Below the pieces are notes generated by a model, which saw only the letters and a list, made by a program, of their open reading frames with translations, was not told the origin of the DNA and made no database searches. A stretch of DNA of 14,800 nt. Source: Spirosoma fluviale. Lineage in GTDB: Bacteria > Bacteroidota > Bacteroidia > Cytophagales > Spirosomataceae. Position numbers and translations under genes: made by a program. Positions 7,253 through 14,715 of the stretch are shown one piece after another (positions within the stretch are counted from its first letter, which is position 1; the number at the start of each line of letters is the position of its first letter). The stretch spans positions 1-14,800 of the forward strand of contig CAMDSI010000035.1 of NCBI GenBank assembly GCA_945906915.1, read 5' to 3'.

Positions 7253-8469
7253 TATTTTTCTGCCAATAGGCTTTGGATAGTTTGTTCAAAATCGGAGATC
7301 CAATCTGCATAATATTTTCCCGTTCCTGGTCCTGAGAACCCCGTGTGAATTTCTCTTACGATTCCCTTTTTGTCAATTATAAAGGTAGTGGGATAGCCAT
7401 TCATTTGGTTTAGCATAGGAAGTACTTTAGCAATGGTAGTATCATCAGGAGTTCCGGCAAAAAGTAGGGGATAGGTGATGCCTATTTTCTTTTGAAAATT
7501 ATCCATCTTAGGTCCAGAAATAGTAATATCTGGCGAATACTCAAACGCTAAGCCTAAAACCTCCACCCCTTTATCTTTGTATTTCTTATAAAATGGAGAC
7601 AAATACCTTGATTCATCTAAACAGTTTGGACACCAAGACCCCATTAATTCAATAACCACCACTTTGTTCTTAAAGCGCTTGTCTTGTAAGCTAATTTGCT
7701 CTCCCGAAGTGGTGGGTAATTTGAAATCGATTCGATCAAAACCCGATTTCAAAAAGCTTAATTTTTTCAAATCAGGTAGTGCGGCAGCAGGATCAAACTT
7801 TGCTTCCACTGTTCTTACTCCACTTAATCCAGAGGTATATTTTCCAGTTAATTGAGATCCTTTTATTTTTGCTCTTAACATATTGACACCGCTACCATCA
7901 AAATAACTAAGGAATAAGCTGTCACCACTTACATTTCCTTGTAAAAAGCGGTAGTCTCCAGAGGTGCGTAGGAATGTACCAGTCACTGCAGATCCTTTTT
8001 GTTCGAACACTCCCACGCCTGGGCTGTGGTTAGTGGCATCGCTAAAGAAATCAGCCATCCATTTTCCGTTTACATTTACAGTAGCGGGTTTTAAGTTTAG
8101 AAAACGATCTGCTGGTCCTGCAAGTGCTTTAACTGCTAGGCGATAAGCCGTTTTTCCATTTCTTTTTTTGACGAAATACCCGTTCATTTCTGTCGTTTTT
8201 GTCACAGAAAATACTAATTCTGAATCATATAGATCTAAGGGTAATATGAGTGAATCTGCTCTAAAAAAGGAATTGCCTAACGAGAATTTTTCAGCACCGT
8301 TGATAATATTAATATCCAATTCCCCTGCTTTTCCCGCTTGATTTACTTCGAAATGAATAGGTAAAGCACCTCCATGGGTCGAAATTTCAGCCCGCCAGAG
8401 TCCTGTGATAGGCACTTGAGCAAGGCTCAATAATGGGGCAAATAAGAAAGCAAATAAGGTCTTTTTCAT
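7252..8469 (-). CDS. secreted TlpA-like thioredoxin-fold protein
   Basis: The protein is 405 residues when begun at the ATG at 8469, which gives a textbook signal peptide (MKKTLFAFLFAPLLSLAQ, cleavage about residue 17). An in-frame ATG 51 bases upstream would put a charged stretch ahead of it and would lie upstream of the predicted promoter box, so I reject it. Residues 20-230 form a glycine- and serine-rich, beta-type region of no known family to me. Residues ~245-400 are a TlpA/AhpC-type thioredoxin domain with the redox motif WCPNC (C280, C283), the cis-proline in GYPTTF (P360) and an FIIDKKG strand. It likely acts as a thiol-disulfide oxidoreductase in the periplasm or at the outer membrane; its partner is unknown. 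It is co-translated with a PAP2 phosphatase. Confidence 0.88.
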   Translation of the reverse strand: MKKTLFAFLFAPLLSLAQVPITGLWRAEISTHGGALPIHFEVNQAGKAGELDINIINGAEKFSLGNSFFRADSLILPLDLYDSELVFSVTKTTEMNGYFVKKRNGKTAYRLAVKALAGPADRFLNLKPATVNVNGKWMADFFSDATNHSPGVGVFEQKGSAVTGTFLRTSGDYRFLQGNVSGDSLFLSYFDGSGVNMLRAKIKGSQLTGKYTSGLSGVRTVEAKFDPAAALPDLKKLSFLKSGFDRIDFKLPTTSGEQISLQDKRFKNKVVVIELMGSWCPNCLDESRYLSPFYKKYKDKGVEVLGLAFEYSPDITISGPKMDNFQKKIGITYPLLFAGTPDDTTIAKVLPMLNQMNGYPTTFIIDKKGIVREIHTGFSGPGTGKYYADWISDFEQTIQSLLAEK

Positions 8470-8493
8470 AGCGGAATCCAGCAGGTGTTTAAG

Positions 8494-8522
8494 CAAAGAT
8501 ACGCGTTCGAAACTTGTCACAA
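8494..8522 (-). promoter_or_regulatory. promoter of the tlpA-like/PAP2 operon
   Basis: On the minus strand TATCTTTG (8501 down to 8494) matches the TAnnTTTG -7 box exactly. A TTG (8522 down to 8520) lies 18 bases upstream, within the 17-23 spacing known for Bacteroidota promoters. The box ends 24 bases before the ATG at 8469, which supports that start over the earlier in-frame ATG. The -33 element lies at the inner edge of the left arm of an inverted repeat. Confidence 0.6.
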
Positions 8523-8537
8523 AAAAAAGCGTGACAA
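8514..8537. repeat. perfect inverted repeat, candidate operator
   Basis: TTGTCAC (8514-8520) and GTGACAA (8531-8537) are exact reverse complements separated by ten bases (A8 then GC). After one mismatch, two more bases pair on each side (AA at 8511-8512, TT at 8539-8540). The repeat covers the -33 region of the tlpA-like promoter and lies upstream of the rsmH promoter. It sits outside both predicted transcripts, so a DNA-binding site for a dimeric regulator fits better than an RNA hairpin. The regulator is unknown. Confidence 0.5.
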
Positions 8538-8573
8538 ATTCCTAATTTCATGGCATAGGCGATGTATAATTTG

Positions 8574-8581
8574 TATTTTTG
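8574..8581 (+). promoter_or_regulatory. -7 box of the rsmH (dcw cluster) promoter
   Basis: TATTTTTG matches the TAnnTTTG consensus. No strong -33 box is seen at the usual spacing (the nearest TTTC, 8546-8549, is 24 bases away), so the promoter may need an activator. Transcription from here would start near 8588, only about nine bases before the rsmH ATG. This gives a very short leader and argues against the TTG at 8579 as the start. Confidence 0.45.
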
Positions 8582-8596
8582 TTTTCAACCAAAATT

Positions 8597-9511
8597 ATGT
8601 CTGAAAACACCTACCATACCTCTGTCATGTTGCACGAATGCATCGATGGTTTACGCATTAATCCAGCGGGAACCTACGTGGATGTGACCTTTGGTGGTGG
8701 AGGACATTCGAAGGCGATTTTAGCTAAATTAGGGCCGGAAGGAAAATTGTTTTCTTTTGATCAAGATCCGGATGCCTGGGAGCAGGCTGAGAAGATCGAC
8801 GACGAACGTTTGACCTTAATAACGGCTAATTTCCGCTATTTGGAGAAGTATTTGCGTTTGCATCGAGTGAAAGAAGTAGATGGTATTCTGGCGGATTTTG
8901 GGGTATCCTCCTTTCAATTAGATGCGCCAGAGCGTGGTTTTTCGATTCGCTTCGATGGTCCATTGGATATGCGCATGGGCCCCTCGGCTTCGATGACGGC
9001 GGCGGAATTATTGAATGGATATTCTGCCTCGGAATTGCAGCGAATTTTAGGGATGTATGGGGAGGTGAAGAATGCCAAAACTTTGGCCCAGGCTATCATT
9101 CAGGCCCGTACGACAAAACCCTTAGAGACAACGCAAGAATTTAAAGAAATTTTGAATAAATTAGCTCCTAAACACCGGGAGTTTAAGTACTTCGCCCAGG
9201 TCTTTCAGGCGATTCGCATAGAGGTGAATCAAGAGCTAGCGGTGATTGAGGAATTTTTAGCTCAAGCGCCTACGGTTTTAAAGCAAGAGGGCAGACTGGT
9301 GATTATGTCTTTTCATTCCTTAGAGGATCGCTTAGTGAAGAATTTCATCAAAGCAGGAAATGTGCAAGGAAAAGAAGATAAAGATTTGTTTGGGGTAGTT
9401 CATCGGCCTTTAGAGTCTGTAACAAAAAAGCCGGTAACCGCCTCAGAGGAAGAATTGAAATTAAATCCGCGCTCGAGAAGTGCGAAACTAAGAATAGCGT
9501 CTAAATTATAA
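8597..9511 (+). CDS. rsmH: 16S rRNA (cytosine-1402-N4)-methyltransferase
   Basis: RsmH (MraW) uses S-adenosylmethionine to methylate N4 of C1402 in the 16S rRNA decoding centre. Starting at ATG 8597 gives 304 residues and the family's usual N-terminus, YHTSVMLHECIDGL; the in-frame TTG at 8579 overlaps the -7 box and is unlikely. SAM-binding motifs are DVTFGGGGHS (29-38) and FDQD (54-57). ADFGVSSFQLD (99-109), RGFSIRFDGPLDMRMG (113-128), FQAIRIEVN (203-211), SFHSLEDR (238-245) and NPRSRSAKLR (290-299) are all diagnostic and intact. It is the first gene of a dcw cluster in a one-base-gap chain with the ftsL-like gene and ftsI. mraZ, which often precedes it, is absent here; a divergent tlpA-like gene stands there instead. 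Confidence 0.97.
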   Translation: MSENTYHTSVMLHECIDGLRINPAGTYVDVTFGGGGHSKAILAKLGPEGKLFSFDQDPDAWEQAEKIDDERLTLITANFRYLEKYLRLHRVKEVDGILADFGVSSFQLDAPERGFSIRFDGPLDMRMGPSASMTAAELLNGYSASELQRILGMYGEVKNAKTLAQAIIQARTTKPLETTQEFKEILNKLAPKHREFKYFAQVFQAIRIEVNQELAVIEEFLAQAPTVLKQEGRLVIMSFHSLEDRLVKNFIKAGNVQGKEDKDLFGVVHRPLESVTKKPVTASEEELKLNPRSRSAKLRIASKL

Positions 9512-9512
9512 T

Positions 9513-9896
9513 ATGGCAACACCGATCGAACCTACGGAAGGAGGACCTAAACGAATTTCTACCCCTAAAAAGGAGGGGATATTTGATTCCATTTTTAATA
9601 TCGACTATTTCACTGGTGGGGAATTGCCCGTCATGTGGGTAAAGCGAATCGCTTTTGTGGCATTTTTGACCCTTATCAATATCTATTACTCGATGTTAGC
9701 GGATGGTAAATTGCACCAAATTCAGAAAGAAAAGAGTGCTTTAGAAGAAGATCGTGCTGATTATACCACCCAAAAGGCGGAGTATATGAAAGTAAGTAAG
9801 CAAACTAATTTGGAAGAAACGCTTAAGCGTTACCAAATAGGTGTTAGTACGCTTCCTCCCACTAAAATTATCATTCAAGTTAAAAAAGACCAATAA
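9513..9896 (+). CDS. FtsL-like cell division protein
   Basis: This 127-residue bitopic membrane protein has the architecture of FtsL. A cytoplasmic N-terminus (about 43 residues, proline- and lysine-rich) is followed by one membrane helix (about 45-62, ending in LINIYYSML). Next comes a charged, likely coiled-coil stretch (about 65-98, KLHQIQKEKSALEEDR and on), then a short periplasmic tail. FtsL joins the divisome and helps activate the FtsWI septal synthase. Sequence similarity to E. coli FtsL is not evident; the call rests on topology, size and its place between rsmH and ftsI, which is where ftsL is found in dcw clusters. It begins one base after the rsmH stop, and its last base is the first base of the ftsI start codon. 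Confidence 0.8.
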   Translation: MATPIEPTEGGPKRISTPKKEGIFDSIFNIDYFTGGELPVMWVKRIAFVAFLTLINIYYSMLADGKLHQIQKEKSALEEDRADYTTQKAEYMKVSKQTNLEETLKRYQIGVSTLPPTKIIIQVKKDQ

Positions 9897-12046
9897 TGGC
9901 TAAAGAGAAAAGACCTAACATTCGGGGTTTAATTGCTAGACGTTTTTATACGTTCTTTATCGTCATTTTAGCGGTATTCGCGTATTTGCTCTTTAGCTTG
10001 TACAAGGTTGTGGTACTAAAAGGGCCTAAATATCGCTCGGAGGCGATGGCTACCTACGTGAAGAAACGCAAGATTGAGGCGACGCGCGGTAATATCTATT
10101 CGGATGATGGCAGTGTATTATCCACTACCTTACCTAAATACCGTTTGGGTATGGACCCCTCGGTTTTAAAAGGCAATACGAAAGCAGATGAATTTTACAA
10201 GCAACATATTGATGGTTTAGCTGCGGCTTTATCTAATTTTTTTAAGGACCGCACAGCGGATGAATACAAAGAAAAAATTTCAGCCGCCAGAAGCAGCGGC
10301 AGAACCTATCTATTGTTGAATAACCGTTTATTAGACTTTCAAGAAAAGAAGAAAATATTGGGTTTCCCTTTGTTTAAAGAAGCTAAAAATTCGAATAAAT
10401 CAGGGGTTGTTTTCGATAAGATCAATGTACGCTATGCACCTTTTGGTCAAATGGCTTATCGAACAGTGGGCTATTTAAAAGATCTTCGTGATAAGGGTCG
10501 CGTGGGTATTGAGAGTAGTTTTGATACAGAATTACGGGGCGTATTTGGAGAAGGGATGTATGAAAAAATGGATCAAAATACTTGGAGACCAGAACCGGGG
10601 GATGATCCTATTTTGCCTGTGGCGGGAGTGGATTTGCACTCAACTTTAGATATTAATATCCAGGAAATTGTGGAGTCAGCCCTATTAAATGGGATGAGAA
10701 CATTCAAAGGAAGATATGCGGTGGCGATCGTAATGGAGACATCCACAGGTAAGATAAAGGCCTTATCTAATTTAGCGGAGAATCCCCTCTCATCTACTGG
10801 GTATTCCGAAACCTATAATTATGCTTTGTTAGAAGCGCGTGATCCAGGTTCCGTTTTTAAATTACCGTCTATCATGGCCGTTTTAGAGGAAAAAGGATAT
10901 CCTTTGACAAAAATGGTAAATACGGGGGATGGTAAATTTCGACTTTATAATGGGGTGATGTCTGATTCTCATCCGTTGGGAACCATCTCTTTAGAACAAG
11001 TAATTACAAGTTCTTCAAACGTAGGGACGATGAAACTGGTTCAAGAGGCTTTTGGGACTACCAATAACGAAAAATTTTATAATTACTTGAAGAAATACCA
11101 CTTGATTGAGTCCTTGGATTTCCAATTAAAACCTAGCCCTAAGCCTGTTTTCCCCGTACCTGCAAAATGGGATGGATTGCAATTGCTTTGGTCTTCGGTA
11201 GGATATTCTACGCAGTACACTCCATTGCAAATTTTGGCATTTTATAATGCGATTGCGAATAATGGATACTGGATTCAGCCATTGATTGTGAGCAAAGCTA
11301 CCCGGGGAGATGAAGTGGTACAAGATTATACCTTATCTCAAGTGCGGGATTCTAAACCTTTATGTTCGCCCGAGACCTTACAAAAATTAAAAATTATGTT
11401 AGAGGGAGTAGTCACGAAGGGGACTGCTAATAATATTAAAGGGTCTGTTTATGGTATCGCTGGGAAAACGGGTACGGCGCAACGAACAATTACGGGTGTT
11501 AAGGGGTATAAAAAGGGAAATTATTACACCACTTTTGCCGGTTATTTCCCAGTGAAGAATCCAAAATATACGATGATTATTGCAGTCGATGAGCCCAAAG
11601 GTAGTGCTGAAGGTACTTATGCAAGACAAGTTACGGCTCCAGTGTTCAAGGAAATATCAGACCGAATCTATTTACGTGATATGAAATTGCAGCAAACTCT
11701 TCGTGGTTATTTGCCGGATTCATTGAACAAAAATAAGCTATCCAATACCCTTCATCCGGCAGACCAAAACATCTTATTCTCTCACCTAGGACTCCCTAAA
11801 GTAGAAGAGAATGGGCAATGGTTGAATTTTAATTTGGAGAAAAAAACGGTAAGGAATCAGGCCATCACCATGATACCTAAAACAGTACCTAATGTAGTGG
11901 GGATGAATTTGCGTGACGCTTTGTTCGCATTAGAAAACAAAGGCTTGAAAGTGCGCGCGAATGGTTTTGGAATCGTAACAAATCAATCGATTGCGGCTGG
12001 TTCTGCCGCTTCGAAAAATAGTTTAGTCTTTATTCAACTGCATTAA
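9896..12046 (+). CDS. ftsI: septal peptidoglycan transpeptidase (class B PBP) with one PASTA domain
   Basis: The 716-residue protein is a class B penicillin-binding protein that cross-links septal peptidoglycan with FtsW. A single membrane anchor lies at about 18-41. The dimerisation/pedestal domain follows, with the conserved RGNIY (64-68). The transpeptidase domain spans about 270-590 with all three active-site motifs: SVFK (S319 nucleophile, K322), SSN (373-375) and KTG (524-526). Residues about 662-716 (VPNVVGMNLRDALFALENKG and on) form one PASTA domain, as in SpoVD-like and many Bacteroidota FtsI proteins. Its ATG overlaps the ftsL-like stop by one base, and murE begins one base after its stop. 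The transpeptidase identity is certain; the division-specific role follows from the dcw location. Confidence 0.95.
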   Translation: MAKEKRPNIRGLIARRFYTFFIVILAVFAYLLFSLYKVVVLKGPKYRSEAMATYVKKRKIEATRGNIYSDDGSVLSTTLPKYRLGMDPSVLKGNTKADEFYKQHIDGLAAALSNFFKDRTADEYKEKISAARSSGRTYLLLNNRLLDFQEKKKILGFPLFKEAKNSNKSGVVFDKINVRYAPFGQMAYRTVGYLKDLRDKGRVGIESSFDTELRGVFGEGMYEKMDQNTWRPEPGDDPILPVAGVDLHSTLDINIQEIVESALLNGMRTFKGRYAVAIVMETSTGKIKALSNLAENPLSSTGYSETYNYALLEARDPGSVFKLPSIMAVLEEKGYPLTKMVNTGDGKFRLYNGVMSDSHPLGTISLEQVITSSSNVGTMKLVQEAFGTTNNEKFYNYLKKYHLIESLDFQLKPSPKPVFPVPAKWDGLQLLWSSVGYSTQYTPLQILAFYNAIANNGYWIQPLIVSKATRGDEVVQDYTLSQVRDSKPLCSPETLQKLKIMLEGVVTKGTANNIKGSVYGIAGKTGTAQRTITGVKGYKKGNYYTTFAGYFPVKNPKYTMIIAVDEPKGSAEGTYARQVTAPVFKEISDRIYLRDMKLQQTLRGYLPDSLNKNKLSNTLHPADQNILFSHLGLPKVEENGQWLNFNLEKKTVRNQAITMIPKTVPNVVGMNLRDALFALENKGLKVRANGFGIVTNQSIAAGSAASKNSLVFIQLH

Positions 12047-12047
12047 A

Positions 12048-13466
12048 ATGGCGCAAATTTCCCTATTTCCAGGTGCTGAAATCGAAAATTTGTGTTTTGA
12101 TTCTCGAAAAGCGGTGGCCGGTTCTGTATTTTTTGCCATTCCAGGCACCCAAGTAGACGGACATTCTTTTTTGCCTCAGGTTTACCAACAGGGTTGCCGA
12201 TTTTGGGTGGTTGAAAAAATACCCGCAGAGGTTCCATCAGATGTGTTATGTATTCAAGTTCCTGGTTCGAATGCGGCATTGGCGGAGGCAGCAGCAGAAT
12301 TTTACGATCATCCCTCTAAGAAATTACAACTAGTAGGAATAACAGGGACGAATGGAAAGACGACTACGGTTACGCTTCTTTTTGAATTGTTCAAACGACT
12401 CGGGCATCGCTGCGGTTTGATATCCACGGTAGTGAACAAGATAGAGGATAAAGTTATTCCGTCCACTCATACGACGCCAGATGCCTTGAGTTTGAATGCT
12501 TTATTGGCGGATATGGTGTCCGCAGGATGCAGCCATGCCTTTATGGAAGTGAGTTCTCATGCGGTGGTCCAAAAACGCATTCATGCCATTCAATTTAAGG
12601 GGGCTATTTTTTCTAATATCACCCGTGATCATCTAGATTTCCACGAGACTTTTGACGAATACATTAAGGCCAAAAAAGGTTTCTTCGACGCCCTTCCCGC
12701 ATCTTCTTTTGCCTTAACTAATGTAGACGACAAACGCGGAATGGTGATGTTGCAGAATACGGCCGCTAAAAAATACGGCTTCGGTTTATTAAACGCGGCG
12801 GATTTTAAAGCAAAAATAATTAGCAATGGCGTGGGTGGACTTCAATTAGAAATAGATCACCAGCAAGTGCACGCACAGTTAATAGGAACTTTTAATGCGT
12901 ATAACTTACTGGGAATATATGCCGCTGCACTTTTGTTAGGTGAGGAATCACATGAAGTATTGATTCAGATTTCTGCTTTAAAAACAGCTCCTGGTCGATT
13001 TGAACAAATGGCAGGGTCTAATCGGAAAATGGGGATTGTGGATTATGCGCATACCCCGGATGCGTTAGAAAATGTATTGAAGACGATTCAAACGATTAAA
13101 GATAAATCGCAACGTGTGATCACGGTGGTGGGATGTGGTGGAAATAGAGATGCGGGGAAAAGGCCAATTATGGCGGAATTAGCGGCGAAATACAGCGATG
13201 CTGTTGTTTTGACTTCAGACAATCCACGTAAGGAAGATCCTGAGATGATTTTGGATCAAATGGAGGCAGGCATTCCAGAAAATCTAAAGTCCAAGGTACA
13301 TCGCTTATCTGATCGAAAAGAAGGTATTTTTTATGCAGTAAGAGAGTTAGCAAGTGCAGGAGATATTATTTTGGTGGCGGGTAAAGGCCATGAAAACTAC
13401 CAAGAAATTCAAGGTGTAAAATACGACTTTGATGATAAATTAGTCTTAGGAGAGGCCTTCAACTAA
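12048..13466 (+). CDS. murE: UDP-MurNAc-L-Ala-D-Glu:meso-diaminopimelate ligase
   Basis: MurE adds the third amino acid to the peptidoglycan stem peptide in the cytosol, using ATP. The 472-residue protein has the three Mur-ligase domains. Visible motifs are GTNGKTTT (100-107, ATP P-loop), HTTPDAL (141-147), EVSSHA (167-172), RDHLDFH (193-199), and a lysine pair in YIKAKKGF (205-212) that contains the expected carbamylated lysine. GRFE (316-319), DYAHTPD (332-338), GNRD (365-368) and GKGHE (445-449) follow. DNPR (391-394) is the known signature for meso-diaminopimelate rather than lysine, so the wall is predicted to be mDAP-type. It starts one base after ftsI stops. As usual in Bacteroidota, murF does not follow. 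The N-terminus MAQISLFPG resembles that of the aroA fragment at the window's end. Confidence 0.97.
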   Translation: MAQISLFPGAEIENLCFDSRKAVAGSVFFAIPGTQVDGHSFLPQVYQQGCRFWVVEKIPAEVPSDVLCIQVPGSNAALAEAAAEFYDHPSKKLQLVGITGTNGKTTTVTLLFELFKRLGHRCGLISTVVNKIEDKVIPSTHTTPDALSLNALLADMVSAGCSHAFMEVSSHAVVQKRIHAIQFKGAIFSNITRDHLDFHETFDEYIKAKKGFFDALPASSFALTNVDDKRGMVMLQNTAAKKYGFGLLNAADFKAKIISNGVGGLQLEIDHQQVHAQLIGTFNAYNLLGIYAAALLLGEESHEVLIQISALKTAPGRFEQMAGSNRKMGIVDYAHTPDALENVLKTIQTIKDKSQRVITVVGCGGNRDAGKRPIMAELAAKYSDAVVLTSDNPRKEDPEMILDQMEAGIPENLKSKVHRLSDRKEGIFYAVRELASAGDIILVAGKGHENYQEIQGVKYDFDDKLVLGEAFN

Positions 13467-13517
13467 GTTTGAATTCCCCTTGTTTTTTTGCAATTTTATA
13501 AATTAAATCCCTTTTGC

Positions 13518-14702
13518 ATGCTTTATTACCTCTTTGAATACTTAGATAAGACCTTGAATATTCCTGGCGCAGGTGTATTTCAATACATCACCTTTCGGGC
13601 CTTTGCCGCGATTATCACGTCTTTAGGTATTGCTGCCATTTGGGGTAAAACGGTTATCTATCGTTTGCAGCGCTTGCAAATCGGAGAGGAAATTCGCGAC
13701 TTAGGTTTAGAAGGCCAAATGGCTAAGAAAGGCACTCCTACCATGGGAGGCTTCATTATTTTGTTGTCTTTGCTCATCCCTACCTTACTTTTCTCGAAGA
13801 TTACAAACGTCTATATCGTGCTTTTAGTAACGTCTGCGATTTGGTTAGGTGCCGTGGGTTTTGTGGATGATTATATTAAAGTTTTCAAAAAGAATAAAGA
13901 CGGTTTATCAGGCAAATTTAAGATTATAGGCCAGATAGGATTAGGGATCATCGTAGGTTTAACGATGTACTTTAATGAGCACATCAAGGTGCGGGAGTAT
14001 GCTGCGAATGGCTCTTTTATCGACCACAAGTCGCTTTTAACGACGGTGCCTTTCATGAAGGATAACCAGTTCGATTATAATATGTTATTGCCTAGTTTTA
14101 TTCCGGATCAATACGTGTGGATCGTCTATGTTTTGGTGGTTATTTTCATCATTACTGCCGTATCTAATGGAGCGAATATTACGGACGGAATTGATGGATT
14201 AGCTGCTGGAACATCTGTTATCATTGGTATAGCTTTGGCGATTTTAGCCTATGTATCCGGTAACAAGGTGATATCGCAATATTTAAATGTGATGTTTATT
14301 CCTAATTCAGGGGAGCTTGCCGTTTTTTGTGCGGCCTTCGTGGGAGCCTGTATCGGTTTCCTTTGGTATAATGCCTATCCGGCCCAAGTATTTATGGGTG
14401 ATACGGGAAGTTTAATGTTAGGCGGAGTAATCGCGACCTTAGCGATTGTGATTCGTAAAGAAATGTTGATCCCTGTTTTATGCGGGATATTCTTGATTGA
14501 AAATTTATCGGTCATCATTCAGGTGGGCTATTTTAAATATACCAAACGCAAGTATGGGGAAGGCCGTCGTGTCTTTTTGATGTCGCCTTTGCACCACCAT
14601 TTCCAAAAGAAGAACTACCACGAATCCAAGATCGTCTTTCGTTTCTTGATTGTGGGAATCATCTTAGCGGTCTTATCATTAGTCACTTTAAAATTGCGTT
14701 AA
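13518..14702 (+). CDS. mraY: phospho-N-acetylmuramoyl-pentapeptide transferase
   Basis: MraY is an integral inner-membrane enzyme that transfers phospho-MurNAc-pentapeptide to undecaprenyl phosphate, making lipid I. I start it at ATG 13518 (394 residues, MLYYLFEYLDK), which matches the family N-terminus; an in-frame TTG at 13488 adds ten unlikely residues in a T-rich gap. About ten hydrophobic helices are visible. Motifs are KKGTPTMGG (70-78), VDDYIK (116-121, Mg-binding D117 and D118), NITDGIDGLA (220-229), FMGDTGSL (292-299, D295) and PLHHHF (357-362). A longer region around 155-200, relative to enzymes of about 360 residues, fits Bacteroidota MraY. The 51-base gap after murE is the widest in the cluster. 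It holds a T-rich tract (TTGTTTTTTTG, 13480-13490) but no convincing promoter or terminator. Confidence 0.97.
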   Translation: MLYYLFEYLDKTLNIPGAGVFQYITFRAFAAIITSLGIAAIWGKTVIYRLQRLQIGEEIRDLGLEGQMAKKGTPTMGGFIILLSLLIPTLLFSKITNVYIVLLVTSAIWLGAVGFVDDYIKVFKKNKDGLSGKFKIIGQIGLGIIVGLTMYFNEHIKVREYAANGSFIDHKSLLTTVPFMKDNQFDYNMLLPSFIPDQYVWIVYVLVVIFIITAVSNGANITDGIDGLAAGTSVIIGIALAILAYVSGNKVISQYLNVMFIPNSGELAVFCAAFVGACIGFLWYNAYPAQVFMGDTGSLMLGGVIATLAIVIRKEMLIPVLCGIFLIENLSVIIQVGYFKYTKRKYGEGRRVFLMSPLHHHFQKKNYHESKIVFRFLIVGIILAVLSLVTLKLR

Positions 14703-14715
14703 TCGCAAAGCTGTT

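Noticed and set aside
8470..8520. Longer start (ATG at 8520) for the TlpA-like protein
   Set aside because: It would place 17 charged residues before a normal signal peptide and lies upstream of the TATCTTTG promoter box, so it would probably not be transcribed.
8514..8537. Rho-independent terminator from the inverted repeat
   Set aside because: The arms are only 7 bp, the A-run is in the loop rather than a T-run after the stem, and no gene ends nearby on either strand.
8579..8596. TTG start at 8579 for rsmH
   Set aside because: It overlaps the -7 box, and the family N-terminus (YHTSVMLHE) fits the ATG at 8597.
13488..13517. TTG start at 13488 for mraY
   Set aside because: The ten extra residues lie in a T-rich spacer, and MLYYLFEYL from the ATG at 13518 matches the normal MraY start.
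13467..13517. Internal promoter before mraY
   Set aside because: TTTG (13468-13471) and TTTTTTTG (13483-13490) resemble the two boxes, but the spacing is only 11 bases and the essential A of the -7 box is missing.
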